Shown: piece after piece, positions 18,887-31,830 of the stretch | Numbering within the stretch: the stretch's first letter is position 1 | How the letters are laid out: every line of letters begins with the position of its first letter | Assembly (NCBI GenBank): GCA_029961685.1 | Contig: JARWKL010000004.1 | Coordinates: 30,888,145-30,952,144 of the forward strand | DNA: 64,000 nucleotides | Direction of reading: 5' to 3' | DNA from: Aristolochia californica | Taxonomy: Eukaryota; Streptophyta; Magnoliopsida; Piperales; Aristolochiaceae | Made by a program: the position numbers and the translations under genes | Notes under the pieces: generated by a model | What the model saw: only the letters and a program-made list of their open reading frames with translations | Database searches by the model: none | Told to the model about the DNA's origin: nothing

Positions 18887-21800
18887 CCATGAAACTTGAG
18901 GAACAAGTAGTCCCTGAAGACGTATTTTTACTAGAAAGATGTTTCCAATGTTTTCATATTAAATGCACTAACAAGGCCTTATAATTGTTAGAAGAAATTT
19001 GTTTAAGCAAAAATTGTCTTACATCAATTTTTTTTGTAAGAACTTTCAGCTTGAAAATTGTTTCCACAAAACACGAGGCACTAATGGTCCCTGGAGTCGT
19101 ATTTTTAATGGAAATATTTTTCCATCTATTCTTGAAAATATTCACTAAGAAAGCCTAATAGTTGTAGCTATTAATTACCTTAAGAAAATATTGTCTTCCC
19201 ACAAAATTGTCCTTGTATGAATTTTCAACTAGAGAAGTGTTTACAGAAAAACGAGGCATAAATGGTTCATGGAAACATGCTTTTACTAGATATATTTTTC
19301 CAACATTTTCATGAAAATTGGCTAAATGGCCTTATAGTTGTAGAAAGTAATTTGTTTCAAGAAAAATTGTCTTACCACAAAATTTTCCTGCTATGAATTT
19401 TCAACTAGAAAAGATTTTTCATGAAACATGAGCCACTCATTGTCCCTGGAGACATATTTTTACTAAATATGATTTTCCTATGTTTCCTGACAAAATGCGT
19501 TAACAAGTCCTTATAGTTGGAGAAAGTAATTTGTTTTAGTAAAAATTGCGTTACCACAAAATTTTCAAGCAACATGAGGCACTAATGGTCCCTGGAGACT
19601 TATTTTTACTGCAAATACTTTTCCAATTTTTCACGAAAAATTCACTAACCAGCCTTTAAAGTTGTAGAACATACTTTGTTTAAGCAAAAAATGTCTTGCC
19701 TAAAATTTTTTGTGGTAAAAGTTTTCTTCTAGAAAAGTGTTTGTAGGAAACATGAGGAACTAATAGTCCACGGAGGTGTATTTTTACTAGAAATACTTTT
19801 CCAACATTTCGTAAAAAATGCACTAACAAAGTGTTATAGTTTTTGAAAGTAATTTGTTTTAGCAAAAAACTGCCTTGCCAAAAAAAATTCCTGGTAAGAA
19901 TTTTCAACAAGAAAAGTGTTTCCTGGAATCAAGATGCACTAATCGTCACTGAAGACATTTTTTTACTTGAAATAATTTTCAAACCTTTCCTGAAAAAATT
20001 AAATAACAAGGCCTTATAGGTATAGAGAGTAATATGTTTTAGCAAAAATTGGCTTACAACGAAACTTTCCTAGTTAGAATTTTCTGCTAGAAAAGAGTTT
20101 CAATGAAACATGAGGCACTAATGTTCATTGGAGACAAATTTTTACTAGAATTAATTTTCAAACGTTTCTAGAAAAAATGCATTAACAAGGCTTAATAGCC
20201 ATAGAAAGTAATTTGTTTTAGCAAAAATAACCTTTCCTCGAAACTTTCCAGGAAAAAACTTAATCTAGAAAAGTGTTTCCAAGAAACATTAAGCCTAGTT
20301 GGTTGAGACATATTTTTACTAGAAATACTTTTCAAACATTTCTTGAAAAATTGCACTAACAAGACCTTATAGTTGTAGAAAGTAATTTGTTTTAGTAAAA
20401 ATTGTCTTGCCACAATTTTTTTGGTAAGAATTTTCAATTGAAAAAGTGTTTCTAGGAAACATGTGGCACTAAGGGTCCCTAGAGATGTATTTTTACTAGA
20501 AATACTTATCCAACATTTTCCTAGAAAATGCACTAACAGAGCCTAATAGTTATAGAAAGTAATTTGTTTATGCAAAAATTCCCTTCCCAAAAAAATTTCA
20601 GCTAGAAAAGTGTTTTCAGGAAACTTGAGGCACTCAAGGTCATTGGAGATAAATTTTTACTAGAATGATGTTTCCTACGTTTCCTGATAAAATGCGCTAA
20701 CATGGCCTTTTAGTTGTAAGAAGTAATTTGTTCCAACAAAAATTACCTTATCACAATTTTTCTAGTAAGAATTTTCACCTTGAAATTTTTTTCTAAGAAA
20801 CATGAGGCACCTATGGTACCTAGAGATGTATTTCTAATAGAAATGCATTTCCAACTATTCTTGAAAAAATGCACTAACAAAATCCAATAGTTATAGCTAG
20901 TAATTTGTTTTTGATAAAATTGTCTTACCACAAAATTTTCATGGTAAAAATTTTCAACTAGAAAAGTGTTTTACAAAATATGAGGCAATAATGGTCCCTC
21001 GAGACATAATTTTACTAAATATACTTTTCCAACATTTCCTTAAAAAAGGCCCTAACAAGGTTTTATAGTGGTATAAAGTAATTTGTTTCAAGAAAAATTG
21101 TCTTACCACAAAAATTTTCTGCTAAGAATTTTCTACTAGCAAAAAAGTTTCCAAGAAACATGAGGCACTCATGGTCCCTGGAGATGCATTTTTACTTAGT
21201 ATAATGTTCCAATGTTGCCAAAATAAATGCACTAAAAAGGCCTTATACTTGTAGAAATTAATTAGTTTCAGCAACAATTACCTAACCACAATATTTTCCT
21301 GGTATAAATTTTTTGCTAGAAAAGAGGTTCTAAGAAACATGGGGAACTAATGGTCCCTGGAGACTTATTTTTATTGGAAACACTTTTCCAATGTTTCCAA
21401 AAAAAAGCACAAACAAGGCTTTAAAGTTCTAGAACATCATTTGTTTTAGCAAAAATTGTCTTACCACAAAATTTTTCTAGTAAGAATTATAACCTATATA
21501 TGATTTACTACGAAACATGAGGCACAATTGGTCCCTAGAGACATATTTTTACTAGAAATAGTCTTCCTTATTTTCATGAAAAAATGCACTAACAAGACCT
21601 TATTGTTGTAGAAAGTAACTTGTTTAAGCAAAATTTGCAATTACCGCATAATTTTCTCGGTACAAATTTTTGCCTAGAATAGTTTTTCAAGAAAACATGA
21701 AGCACTAATTGTCCTTGGAGACCAAATTTTACATGAAATATTTTTCCAAAAATTCCTGAAAAAATTCACTAACAAGGCCTTAAAGTTGTATCAATTAATT

Positions 21801-22297
21801 TGGTTGAGCAAAAATTATCTTACCAAATATTTTCCAAGAAAAAAATTTTAGCTAGAAAAATATTTTGAGGGAACATGAGGCACTAATTCTCCAAGGAGTC
21901 ATATTTTAAGTAGATATACTTTGCTAAAGTTTCTTTAAAAAATCTATTAAATTTGTTTTAGCAAAAATTGTCATACCACAAAATTTTCCTGGTAAGAATT
22001 TTTAGCTCGGAAAATGTTTCCATAAAACAAGAGGCTCTAATGGTCCCTTGGAGATGTATTCTTACTAGAAATATTTTTTCAACAATTCCTGAAAGAATAC
22101 ACTAACAATACCTTATTGTTGTAGAAAGTAACATATTTAAGCAAAATTTACCTTACCACATAATTTTCGTGGTAAGAATTTTTGGCTAGAAATGTTTTTC
22201 AAGGAAACATGAGGCACTAATTGTCCATGGAAAAAAAAATTACTTGAAATACTTTTCCAACATTTCCTAAAAAAAATCATTAACGGGGCCATAAAGT
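18887..22297. repeat. Satellite block 2
   Basis: About 19 monomers continuing the register of block 1 after the composite insertion. Diagnostic variant monomers at 18928, 19107, 19159 and 19283 recur at 20662, 20838, 20888 and 21016, and correspond to 13681-14030 in block 1. It ends inside a monomer at the copia 1 border. Confidence 0.95.
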
Positions 22298-22876
22298 TGC
22301 AAGAGCTGGTGGGACACACCAATAGGACGTGGGATGTTAAGAAGAGTCATCACCCAAGCTGGCATGAGTTAAGAGATAAGAAGCACAAACTAAAATAAGT
22401 TATAAGATTTGAAGATCAAGTGGGACCCACAAAGATACCACGAGCTGGTAACCTTATCAACATGAGCTGGAAGATCATGTGAGACCCACAAAGATAAGAC
22501 CACGAGCCAGCCTCCTCTTTGATGTCCACGTGATTAAAGAAGAGTTAGAGTTCAAGTTATATTAGACCTCTAGTAGATTGTGTTATCTTTTCATGATAGG
22601 TTTATCTTAGAGAATTATAGTTGGAATGTAATTAAGAGTCTTAAAGTTTAATTGTATAAGGATTCTATCACTTCCTCTACTATAAATAGAGTTGTTGTAA
22701 CTCAGAATTAATCAAGTTCTACAATTCTTTCTTGAGTAAATCTCTCTCTCTTTGCATGATGCACACCTTGTTTATCTTCTTCTCCTCTCTCTACCCGAGA
22801 GCCTTCTTCCCCTTTTCTTCTTTTTCTTTCTCTCTTCCCTTGCTCGGAATAATAGAAAAGGGATCCTAAATTCTAT
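22298..22876 (+). repeat. 5' LTR of copia 1 (end missing)
   Basis: Homology starts at TTGCAAGAGCTGGTGGGAC, matching position about 32 of the 3' LTR, and ends at ...GGATCCTAAATTCTA. TATAAATA lies at 22681-22688 and a CT-rich stretch follows. The PBS at about 22877-22889 (TGATGTATCAAAGC) is a degraded iMet site. Confidence 0.85.
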
Positions 22877-22889
22877 GATGTATCAAAGC

Positions 22890-23958
22890 ATTAAATTTAG
22901 GATCCCCACGTTAAAATGAATGCTCTAAGAAGATATGATCAACACCACTCATAGAAGGCTCCTTGTGAAGGAGGGTGAGATAAGTTCCTTCATTATTTTT
23001 TTTTTTACTTCATGTTACTGGTTTCCAAATTTAGAAGATGATTTAAAGATGAGTATGTGAATGTTTTTCATCTTATGAAATTGTGAATATGAATGCCTCT
23101 CGATCTAGAAGAAGCTATCAAAACAGTTGTGACGGTTGGAATTTCTGTTAACCGAGACCAATCCATGATCAGATTGTTGGGAAAAAAAATTTCATGGGAA
23201 CAAGATTTCACTAATATAGAAGATTGATATTGAGTCTATTATGATTGGTTATTTATTCAGAAAAAAATCTGAATAACGATTGTTTAGCGTCAATGCTAAA
23301 TTTTTCAATACACCAAGTTGTTTTATGAATACTACTTGGATTTTTTATTAGAATTTATTGAAGATTTTTTTTCGTTGAAGAACCTATTATGGCTGAAGAA
23401 AATATGGGTAGGAAAGGTGATATACTCAGAATTATCAATATACCTTTATGAAGGGTATCAAATTTCAGGAGTTGGTCCGCATCGGTTCAGAGGTTTCTTA
23501 TAACAAAGGACCTACTTGGTCATCTCACCAACCGTGGACCACCTATTGATGAAGAAGACATTTTTTATAACATATGGTTAAAAAATTATACCATTGTGAT
23601 TAGTTGGTTAATCAACAACATGGAAATTTTGTGGAAATAATGCACTCATTGTGGGAGATATGGCTACACTAGATACATGCTATTACAAAGAAGGCAGTTA
23701 CTGTAGAAAAAATGGTCATTATAGAGAAATATGATATCATGCCAATAGCAACTTAGACTTGACAAAGGCTAATCAAGCCTTAGTAGGTGATACAAAGGAG
23801 GATCATTCTACCAAATCAACTGAAAAGAAAAATTTTATTGATGAAGAATATGAGTTGTTTAAGAAAATGATCGGTTCTTCTCCAAGTTCCTCATTAAATA
23901 CCGTTGCCACCACTGCTTCAGGTATGTTATCTATCTCATCTTCATCCAAGATAATTGA
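22890..23958 (+). pseudogene. gag: Leader and gag remnant of copia 1
   Basis: Leader to about 23300, then gag pieces homologous to copia 2 gag: MAEEN-like start near 23387, GEVIYSELSIYLYEGYQISG, a zinc-knuckle relic near 23640 (THCGRYGYT), and a C-terminal piece ANQALVGDTKEDHSTKSTEK (23765-23830) up to the protease. Much of the middle, present in copia 2, is deleted. Confidence 0.72.
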
Positions 23959-25080
23959 CTCATGAGTCTCCGAGCATCTTACATGTAACAAAAATTTATT
24001 ACGTTCTGTATCTCCATGTCTTTCACATAAGTTTGTTACCATAGCTGACGGTTCTCAAACCAAAGTTCAAGGGAAAGGATCTACTTTCGTTACACCATCA
24101 CTTTCGCTCATTGATATTCTATTTGTTCCTACCTTCCCTTTGAATATATTATTTGTTCGTCAGCTAACAAAATATTTTAATTTCTCTATCAGCTTCTCAC
24201 CCACTTCATGTGTATTTCAAGTTCTTATAATGAAGCAGGTTATTGGTGGAGGCCGTGAACAAGAAAGGCTCTACTACTTGGACGTGCCAAAAATAAATAT
24301 TGTTTCCACTAGTGAAAATGAGACAAGGCTATGGCAAAACCAGTTGGGACATCCATCTGCACAATGTCTTCATTATATGTTTCCTACTCTTAAAGTCAGG
24401 TCAGAGTTTAATTGTGAAGTTTGTCAAATGACTAAACATCAAAGGAGTACATACTCACCTCGTCTAGAAGTCAAAAGTATTACTCCATTTTAATTAATTC
24501 ATACAAATGTATGGGGACTCTTGAGCATCTCAAATATTTTTCAAGTAAGGTATTTTATTAAATTTATTGATGACTTCACTCGTACCACTTGGTTGTTTCT
24601 ATTTAAGGAGCATTTAGAGATACCATTGATTTTTAAGTCTTTTCATGCGATGGTACTCACTTAGTTTGGTCAAAAAATAAAAATACTTCCATCTGATAAT
24701 GCCAAAGAATACATTTCCAAAGTCCTTGACTCTTTTTGTTAAGAAAATGGCATTATCCATCAAACATCATGTGCCTACAGTCCTTAAAAAAATGGTGTAG
24801 CCAAATGAAAAATTGTCATATTCTTGAGATAACTCGAGGTTTATTATATGCCATAAAATTTCCATACTTTTATTGGGCTCATGCAATCCTTACCGCATGC
24901 TATCTTATAAATCGTTTACCATCTTCCACTCTGGTTAATAAATCTCCTTACTTTGTATTGTTACCAAATGATAATCAGTTTTCACTACCCTTGAAAGTCT
25001 TTAGGTGTCAATGTTTTGTCTATATTCCCTCCCCAAAACATAGTAAACTTGATCCTAAATCTATCTAGTGTATCTTTTTA
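23959..25080 (+). pseudogene. pol: Protease and integrase remnant of copia 1
   Basis: SSKIIDS followed by a stop where the copia protease has DSG-A-DH, then FVTIADGSQTKVQGKGS. The GAG-pre-integrase domain is readable at 24220-24490 (IGGGREQERLYYLDV, LWQNQLGHPS, CEVCQMTKHQRSTY, with zinc ligands H and CxxC). The integrase core (24500-24780) has a stop in LIHTNVWG-like sequence and another before GIIHQTSCAYSP. The end, 24736-25068, gives YFYWAHAILTACYLINRLPSS and FRCQCFVYIPSPKHSKLDPKS. Confidence 0.82.
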
Positions 25081-26340
25081 GGATACTCTCATACACAAAA
25101 GTGTTATATTTGCTATAATCCCACTCTTCAGCGTTTACTTCTGTCCAGGGATGTCACATTTTTGAAGACTCTTCATACTATTTTGACAATGCTCCTCCCA
25201 GTTTATCTTCAATACCAGGTTCTCCTCGATCGGTTGTGCGCAGTGCTACAGAAACTACTTAGCCCCCAAAAACATTGGCTGACACCACACCTACTAAGTT
25301 TAGGGATCCCACCGAGGTAAGTCTGTCTTCTCCAATTGCTTTTGGCCCACAATATGATACTCGTCATGTAGCACAGAGAAAAGAACCCAAATCATGCACC
25401 ATACCCTCTACGTCTCATCCCATATCAAATTTTGTGTCTCATCATTGTTTGTCCCCTGCATGTTGTCAATTTCTCTCTGCTATTTCCTTCATATCTGTAC
25501 CATAGTTCTATCAAGAGGCTCTCAAACATCTAGGGTGGAAGGCAGCAATGGATGAAGCAATGTAGGCACTTTAGGAAAATTAGACATGGGCTCTAGTCCC
25601 CATTCCATCAGATATGAAACCCGTTAGTTGCAAATGGATGTTTACTATGAAACACAGTCCGGATGGGTCCATGGCTTTCCTGAAGGCTCGCCTCATGGCT
25701 AAAGGCTATACACAATTTTATGAATTGATTATGAGGCCAAAATGAACTCAGTATGTGTGTTATTGTCTCTGGCTGCTAACTCTTCCCAGTAGGTATATCA
25801 ACTTGATGTGAAAAATGCCTTTCTGAATGGGAACATCAAAGAACAAATTTATATGTAACAACCACCTGGGTATGTGGTTGAGGGGGAGTCAGTATGTCGA
25901 CTAAAAAGGTGGTTGTATCGTTTAAAACAGTCCCCTTGTGCATGGTTTGAGAAATTTAGTCAAGCCCTTATATGAGTTGGATTTTACAGATGTTTTGGAG
26001 ATCACTCAGTATTTATTAAAAATACACCTTGAGGCAAGGTAATTTTGGCAGTATATGTTGATGATATCATTTTAACTGGTAGTGATTCTAAGGGCATCTA
26101 GAAAACAAAAGAAAAAATATGTGTTAAATTCAAGACAAAGGATGTTGGACAACTCAAATATTTTCTTGGTATTGGAGTATTACAATCCAGACATGGGATT
26201 ATGCTATCCCAAAGGAAGTATGCCCTTGATCTATTGGAGGAGATAGGAATGATGAGATGCAAACCAGCAAAAAATCCTATAGAATCAAATAAAAAATTAT
26301 GAGCAGGTACTGGAGAAGATGTAGATATCAGGAAATATCA
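25081..26340 (+). pseudogene. pol: Reverse transcriptase remnant of copia 1
   Basis: The variable linker (25081-25540) is followed by RT: WALVPIPSDMKPVSCKWMF and DGSMAFLKARLMAKGYTQ, then a 17-nt deletion relative to copia 2 (at about 25737, before CCAAAATGAACTC). Next come QLDVKNAFLNGN, the active site VYVDDIILTGS with YVDD at 26054-26065, and a LKYFLGIGVLQSRHGI stretch. Several stops. Confidence 0.82.
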
Positions 26341-27002
26341 AAGACTAGTGGGAAGACTCATTTACTTGTGTGTAACAAGGCTAGATATATCCTATGAAGT
26401 AAGTGTGGTGAGTCAATATATGCACAAACCACAACTTACTCATTGGAAAGCACTAGAAAGGATATTACAATATCTGAAAGGAGCTCAAGGAAGCAGGCTT
26501 CTCTATAGAAATCATGGTCACTTCAACATCGAAGGATTCTCATATGCAGACTGGGCCGGATCCCCGGATGACAGGAAATCTACTTCAGGATTTTGGATGA
26601 TGGTTGGAGGGAATTTGGTTACATGGAGAAGCAAGAACCGAAATGTAGTAGCACGGTCTAGTGCAAAAGCAGAATAAAAAGTCATGTGAACTCCTATGGA
26701 TCAGATCTCTTCTCATTGATTTGGAATTCTACAAAGAACTCTGATTGATCTATGTTGAGAGAATCGACCAAAAATACACAGTACATCGAATCCAGTCTTC
26801 CATGAAAGAAAAAAGCATATTGAAGTGGATTGCCAATTTATACTAGAAAAGTTCCAAATAGGCCTTTCTTCTCTAAAGCATATATCAACACAAAGTCAAG
26901 TTGCAGATATCCTCACCAAGCCAGTCACTCAGAAGATTATGTCTACCATCTGCAGCAAACTGGGCATCTACGATGTTTTCTCACCTCCAACTTGTGGGGG
27001 AG
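26341..27002 (+). pseudogene. pol: RNase H of copia 1 and PPT
   Basis: 26348-26677 is a 109-codon open stretch with GRLIYLCVTRLDISYEVSVVSQYMH, ALERILQYLKGAQG, YADWAGSPDDRKSTSGFWM and WRSKNRNVVARSSAKAE, the copia RNase H signature. The tail at 26825-27000 carries THISTQSQVADILTKP and SKLGIYDVFSPP in two frames. The PPT TGTGGGGGAG precedes the LTR at 27003. Confidence 0.86.
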
Positions 27003-27555
27003 TGTTACAATGTGGGACCTACCATGGTTGCACGAGCTAGTGGGACCCACCATGAGGATGTGGGATGCCAAAAAGAGTCCTCACCCAAGCTGGCCCAAGT
27101 TAGGGGATAAGAAGCACAAGCTGGAATAAGTTAGAAGATTTGAAGATCAAGTGGGACCCATAAATATACCATGAGTTGGCAACCTTATCAACATGAGCTA
27201 GAAGATCATGTGGGACCCACAAAGATATTAGAGTTCAAGTTATATTAGACCTCAAGTAGATTGTGTTATCATGATAGGTTTATCTTAGAGAGTTAGAGTT
27301 GGAATGTAATTAGGAGTCTTAAAGTTAATTTGTATAAGGATTCTATCATTTCCTCTACTATAAAAATAGGTGTTGTAACTCGGAATTAATCAAGTTCTAC
27401 AATTCTTTCTTGAGTAAATCTCTCTCTCTTTGCTTGACACACACCTTGTTTCTCTTGTCCGCTTCTCTCCACCTGAGAGCCTTGTTCCCCTTTTCTTCTT
27501 TTTCTTTGTCTCTTCCCTTGCTCAAAATATTAGAAAAGGGATCCTAAATTCTACA
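27003..27555 (+). repeat. 3' LTR of copia 1
   Basis: 553 bp, TGTTACAATGTGGG...AAATTCTACA, with a TATAAAAATA box at 27361. It is the complete reference for the truncated 5' LTR. Confidence 0.9.
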
Positions 27556-30500
27556 AAGCACTAATAAGGCCTTATAGTGGTAGAAAGTAATTTGTTTCCT
27601 CAAAAATTGTCTTCTTAAAAAAAATTTCTGGTATGAATATTCTACTAGAAAAGTTGTTCCAGGAAACATGACACACTAATGGTCCTTGTAGATGCATTTT
27701 CCTTGATAGAATTTTTAGTTAAAATAGTTTTTCTAGGAAACATGAGGCATTATTGGTACCTAGAGATGTATTTTTACTATAAACACTATTCCAAACTTTC
27801 TTGAAAAAAAATTCACTTACAAGGCCTTATAGTTGAAGAAAGGAATTTGTTTTAGCAAAAATTGTCTTACCATCAAATTTTCCAAGTAGTACTTTTCAGC
27901 TAGAAAGTGTTTATAGGATACATGAGGAACTAATGGTCCTTGAAGATGTATTTTTATTATAAATAATTTTCCAATGTTTCTTGGAAAAATGCACTAACAT
28001 GGCCTTATGGTTGTAGAAAGTAATATGTTTCAACAAAATTTGTCTTACCACAAAATTTTCCTGGTAAGATTTTTCAGGTAGAAAATAGATTCCAGGAAAC
28101 ATGTGGCACCAATGGTCCCATGAGACGTGTGTTTACTAGAAATATTTTGCAGTGTTCCTTAAAAAATGCACTAACAAGGCCTTGTAGTGGTAGAAAGTAA
28201 TTTCTTTCATAAAAAACGCATTAGCAAAAAAATTTCCAGGAAATAATTTTAAGCTTGAAAAGTGTTTCCAGGAAATATGAGGCACAATTGGTATCTGTAG
28301 ATGTATTTTAATAAGAAATAATTTAACAACATTTCCTGAAGAAATGCACTAACAAGGCCTTAGAGTTGTAGAAAGGAAATTATTTCAACAAAAATTGCCT
28401 TAGCAAAAAAATTTCTTTGAAAGAATTTTCAGCTAGAGAAGTGTTTCCAGAAAACATGTGGCACTAATGGTACCTTGTGACTTATTTTTACTAGAAGTAT
28501 TTTTCCAATGTTTCTGAAAAAAAAAGCATTAACCTTATAGTTGTAGAATGTACTTTTTTTCAACAAAATTTGTCTTACTACAAAAATATCCATGTAAGAA
28601 TTTTCAGCTAGAAAAGTATTTCCAGGAAACATGACGCACTAATGGACCTTGGATATTTATTTTTACTAGAAATACTTCTTTGATGTTTCCTAAAAATGCA
28701 CTAACAAGGGCTTATTGTTGTAGAAAGTAATTTGTTTCAGCAACCTTACCACAAAATTTTCCTGGTAAAAATATTCAGCTAGAAAAGTGTTTCTAGGACA
28801 CATGAGGCCCTAATGGTCCTTGGAGATGTATTTTTATTAGAAATTATTTTCAAACATTTCCTAATAAAATTCACGAACAAAGTTTTAAAGTTGTAGAAAT
28901 TAACTTTTTTCAGGAAAAAATTGCATTACCACAAAATTTACATGGTAAGAATTTTTAACTAGAATAGTGTTTCCATAAAATTAGAGGCACTAATGGGTCA
29001 TGGAGATGTACTTTTATTAGAAATACTTTTCAATTTTTTCTGAATAAAATGCACTAATGAGACCTTAAAGTTAAAGAAAGTAATTTGTTTCACCTAAAAT
29101 TGCCTTACCAAAAAATTTTCCTGCTAAGAATTTTCAGCTCAAAAAGTGTTTCCAGGAAACATGAGACACCAATGGTCCTTGGAGACATATTTTTACTAGA
29201 AATTAATTTCAACATTTCTTGAAAAAATTCACTAACGAGGCCTTATAGTTGTAGAAAGTAATTTGTTTAAGCAACATTTCTAACCAGAATTTTTTCTAGG
29301 TAAGAATTTTGAGCTAGAAAATATTTACAGGAAACATGAGAGGCACTAATGGTGCCTGGAGAAATTTTTTTACTAGAAGTACTTCTCCAATGTTTCTTGA
29401 AAAAATGGAGTAATGAGACGTTAGAGTTCGAGAAAGTAACATGTTTCAGCAACATTTGCTTTATTGCAAAAATTTTTGGGTAATAATTTTCAGCTAGAAA
29501 AGTATTTCCAAGAAACATGAGGCTCTAATAATCCCAGGAGAAGTATTTTTTTTTAAATAAAGTTCAAGCATTACCTAAAAAAATGCGGTAACGAGGCCTT
29601 ATAATTGTAGAAAGCAAATTCTTTTAGCAAAAATTGCCTTAGCAACATATTGACCTGGAAATAATTTTAAGGTAGAAAAGATTTTCTAGGAAACAGGAGG
29701 CCCAATTGGTATCTAGAGATGTATTTTGACAAGAAATAATTTTAAAACTTTTCCTTAAAAAATGCACTAACAAGGCCTTATAATTGTAGAAATGAATTTG
29801 TTTTAGAAAAAATTGTGTTACCACAAAATTTATTGATAATAATTTTAAACTTAAAAAGTGTTTCTAGGCAACATGTAGCACTAATGATGCCTGGAGACAT
29901 ATTTTTACTAGAAGTACTTTTCTGATGTTTCCTGAAAAATTGCATTAACATGGTCTTACAGTTGTAGAAAGTAATTTGTTTCAGTAAAAATTTTCGTTCC
30001 ACAAAAATTTCCTGATAATAATTTTCCTATAAAAAAGTGTTTCTAAGAAACATGACACACTAATGGTCCCTAGAGATGTATTTTTACTAAAAATTGATGT
30101 TTCCTAAAAAAAATGCACTAACAAGGGCTTATAGTTGTGGAAAACAATTTGTTTCAGCAAAAATTACCATACCACAAAATTTTCCTATGAAGAACTTTTA
30201 GGTTGAAAAATGTTTCTAGGAAACATGAGGTACAATTGGTACCTAGAGGCATATTTTTAATAGAAATACTTTTGCAACATTTCTTGAACAAATGCACTAA
30301 CAAGGCCTTATAGTTGTAGAAAGGAATTTGTTTAAGCAAAAGTTACCTTACCACAAAATTTGACAGGTAAGAATTTTCAGCTAGAGAAGTGTTTCCAGGA
30401 AACATGAGAGACTAAAGGTCCCTAGAGAAGTATTTTTACTAGAACTACTTTTCCAATGTTTCCAGAAAACATGCACTAACTTGCCCTTATAGTTGTAGAA

Positions 30501-31361
30501 AGTAATTTATTTCAACAAAAATTGCATTACCACAAAATTTTCTTTGTAAGAGTTTTTCAGCTAGAAAAGAGTTTCTAGGAAACATGAGGAACTAATGGTC
30601 CTTGGAGACTATTTTACTACAAATACTTTTACAATGATTCTAGAAAAAATGTACAAACAATGTCTTATAGTTGTAAAAATTAATTTATTTAAGACAAAAT
30701 TGCCTGGGCACAAAATTTTCCTGGTAATTATTTTCTCCTGGAAAAGTGTTTACAATAAACAGGTAGTACAAATTGTCCTCGAAGACATATTTTTACTAGA
30801 AGTATTATTCCAACATTTCCTTAAAAATGTACTAAAGAGGCCTTATAGTGTAGAAAGTAATTTGCTCCAGCAAAAATTACCTCACCACAAATATTCCTAG
30901 AAAACATTTTCACCTAGAAAAGTATTTTCAGGAAATATGAGCCACTATTGGTACCAGAAGACGTTTTTTTACAAGAAATATTTTTCTACATTTCCTAAAA
31001 AAGCACTAACAAGGCCTTATAATTGTAGAAAGTAATTTGTTTTCACAAAAATTTCCTTACCACAAATTTTTCCTAATAAAAAGTTTTTGCTAGAAAAGTG
31101 TTTCCTTGAAACATGAGGTACTAATGCTCCCGGGACACGTATTTTAACCAGTACTTTTCGATGTTTCCTGAAAAAATGCTCTAACAAAGACCTAATCTTG
31201 TAGAAACCAATTTTTTTCATAAAAAAATGTTTATCAATAGAATTTTCTGCTCAAAAAGTGTTTCCAAGAAACATGAGGCATCATTGGTACTAGGAGAGGT
31301 ATTTTTATTAGAAATACTATTGCAATGTTTCCTGAAAATCCACTAACAAGGTCTAATACCA
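27556..31361. repeat. Satellite block 3
   Basis: About 21 monomers. Variant monomers with CAATTGGTA in place of CTAATGGTC lie near 28287, 29706 and 30234; others reading ATTATTGGTACC or CTATTGGTACC lie near 27747 and 30943. They mark the higher-order unit. Exact palindromes GTTTCCAGGAAAC occur at 29148 and 30391. Confidence 0.95.
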
Positions 31362-31830
31362 TGTTGAATTTATGGAAAAGAAAAATACTTAATTGACTTC
31401 ATTAACTTATTATAATTAGAGCACATGAACCTCTATTTATGATAGAGGAAGGTAGTAGAGTCCAATTACAATAAAACTACATTTGTCCCAATTACACCCA
31501 AACTCCAACACCTAAAGATAAGTCCTAGCATAATTAAATAACACAATATAGATAAAAGACAAACATAAATGAAACTAGAACTCTTCTAAGACGTGACCAT
31601 AAGATAAAGATGCCTATGTGAGTCTTTGATCTTTCAACTTATGTGATAAGGATGCCAGCTTGTGGTAATCATGGTGAATCCTACTTCATATGTGCTTGGG
31701 CCCATCTTGTCGGCCTTCCTTGGTCATATGGCCCATCTTGTCGCCCTTCCTTGGTCATGTGGCCCATCTTATAATAATCTTAGACACGTGGTCTTCCTTG
31801 GTCGTGTGGGCTGGAGCCCATCTTCCAACA
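31362..31830 (-). mobile_element. Solo LTR, LARD family
   Basis: 469 bp on the minus strand, TGTTGGAAGATGGGC...AAATTCAACA, the same family as 46159-46570. It carries about 33-bp repeats of GGCCCATCTTGTCGSCCTTC (plus strand 31690-31760). The satellite reads through it (block 3 ends ...AAGGTCTAATA; block 4 resumes TAGTTGAAG). No clean target-site duplication. The left junction CCA may be a PBS trace. Confidence 0.85.

Larger units (their letters stand above)
22298..27555 (+). mobile_element. Ty1/copia element 1
   Basis: A plus-strand element with both LTRs, a degraded PBS and decayed gag, protease, integrase, RT and RNase H in copia order (integrase before RT). The 5' LTR lacks its first about 31 bp. 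Satellite on the two sides overlaps by about 25 bp instead of showing a 5-bp duplication, so the left end was rearranged. It is the same family as copia 2. Confidence 0.88.
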
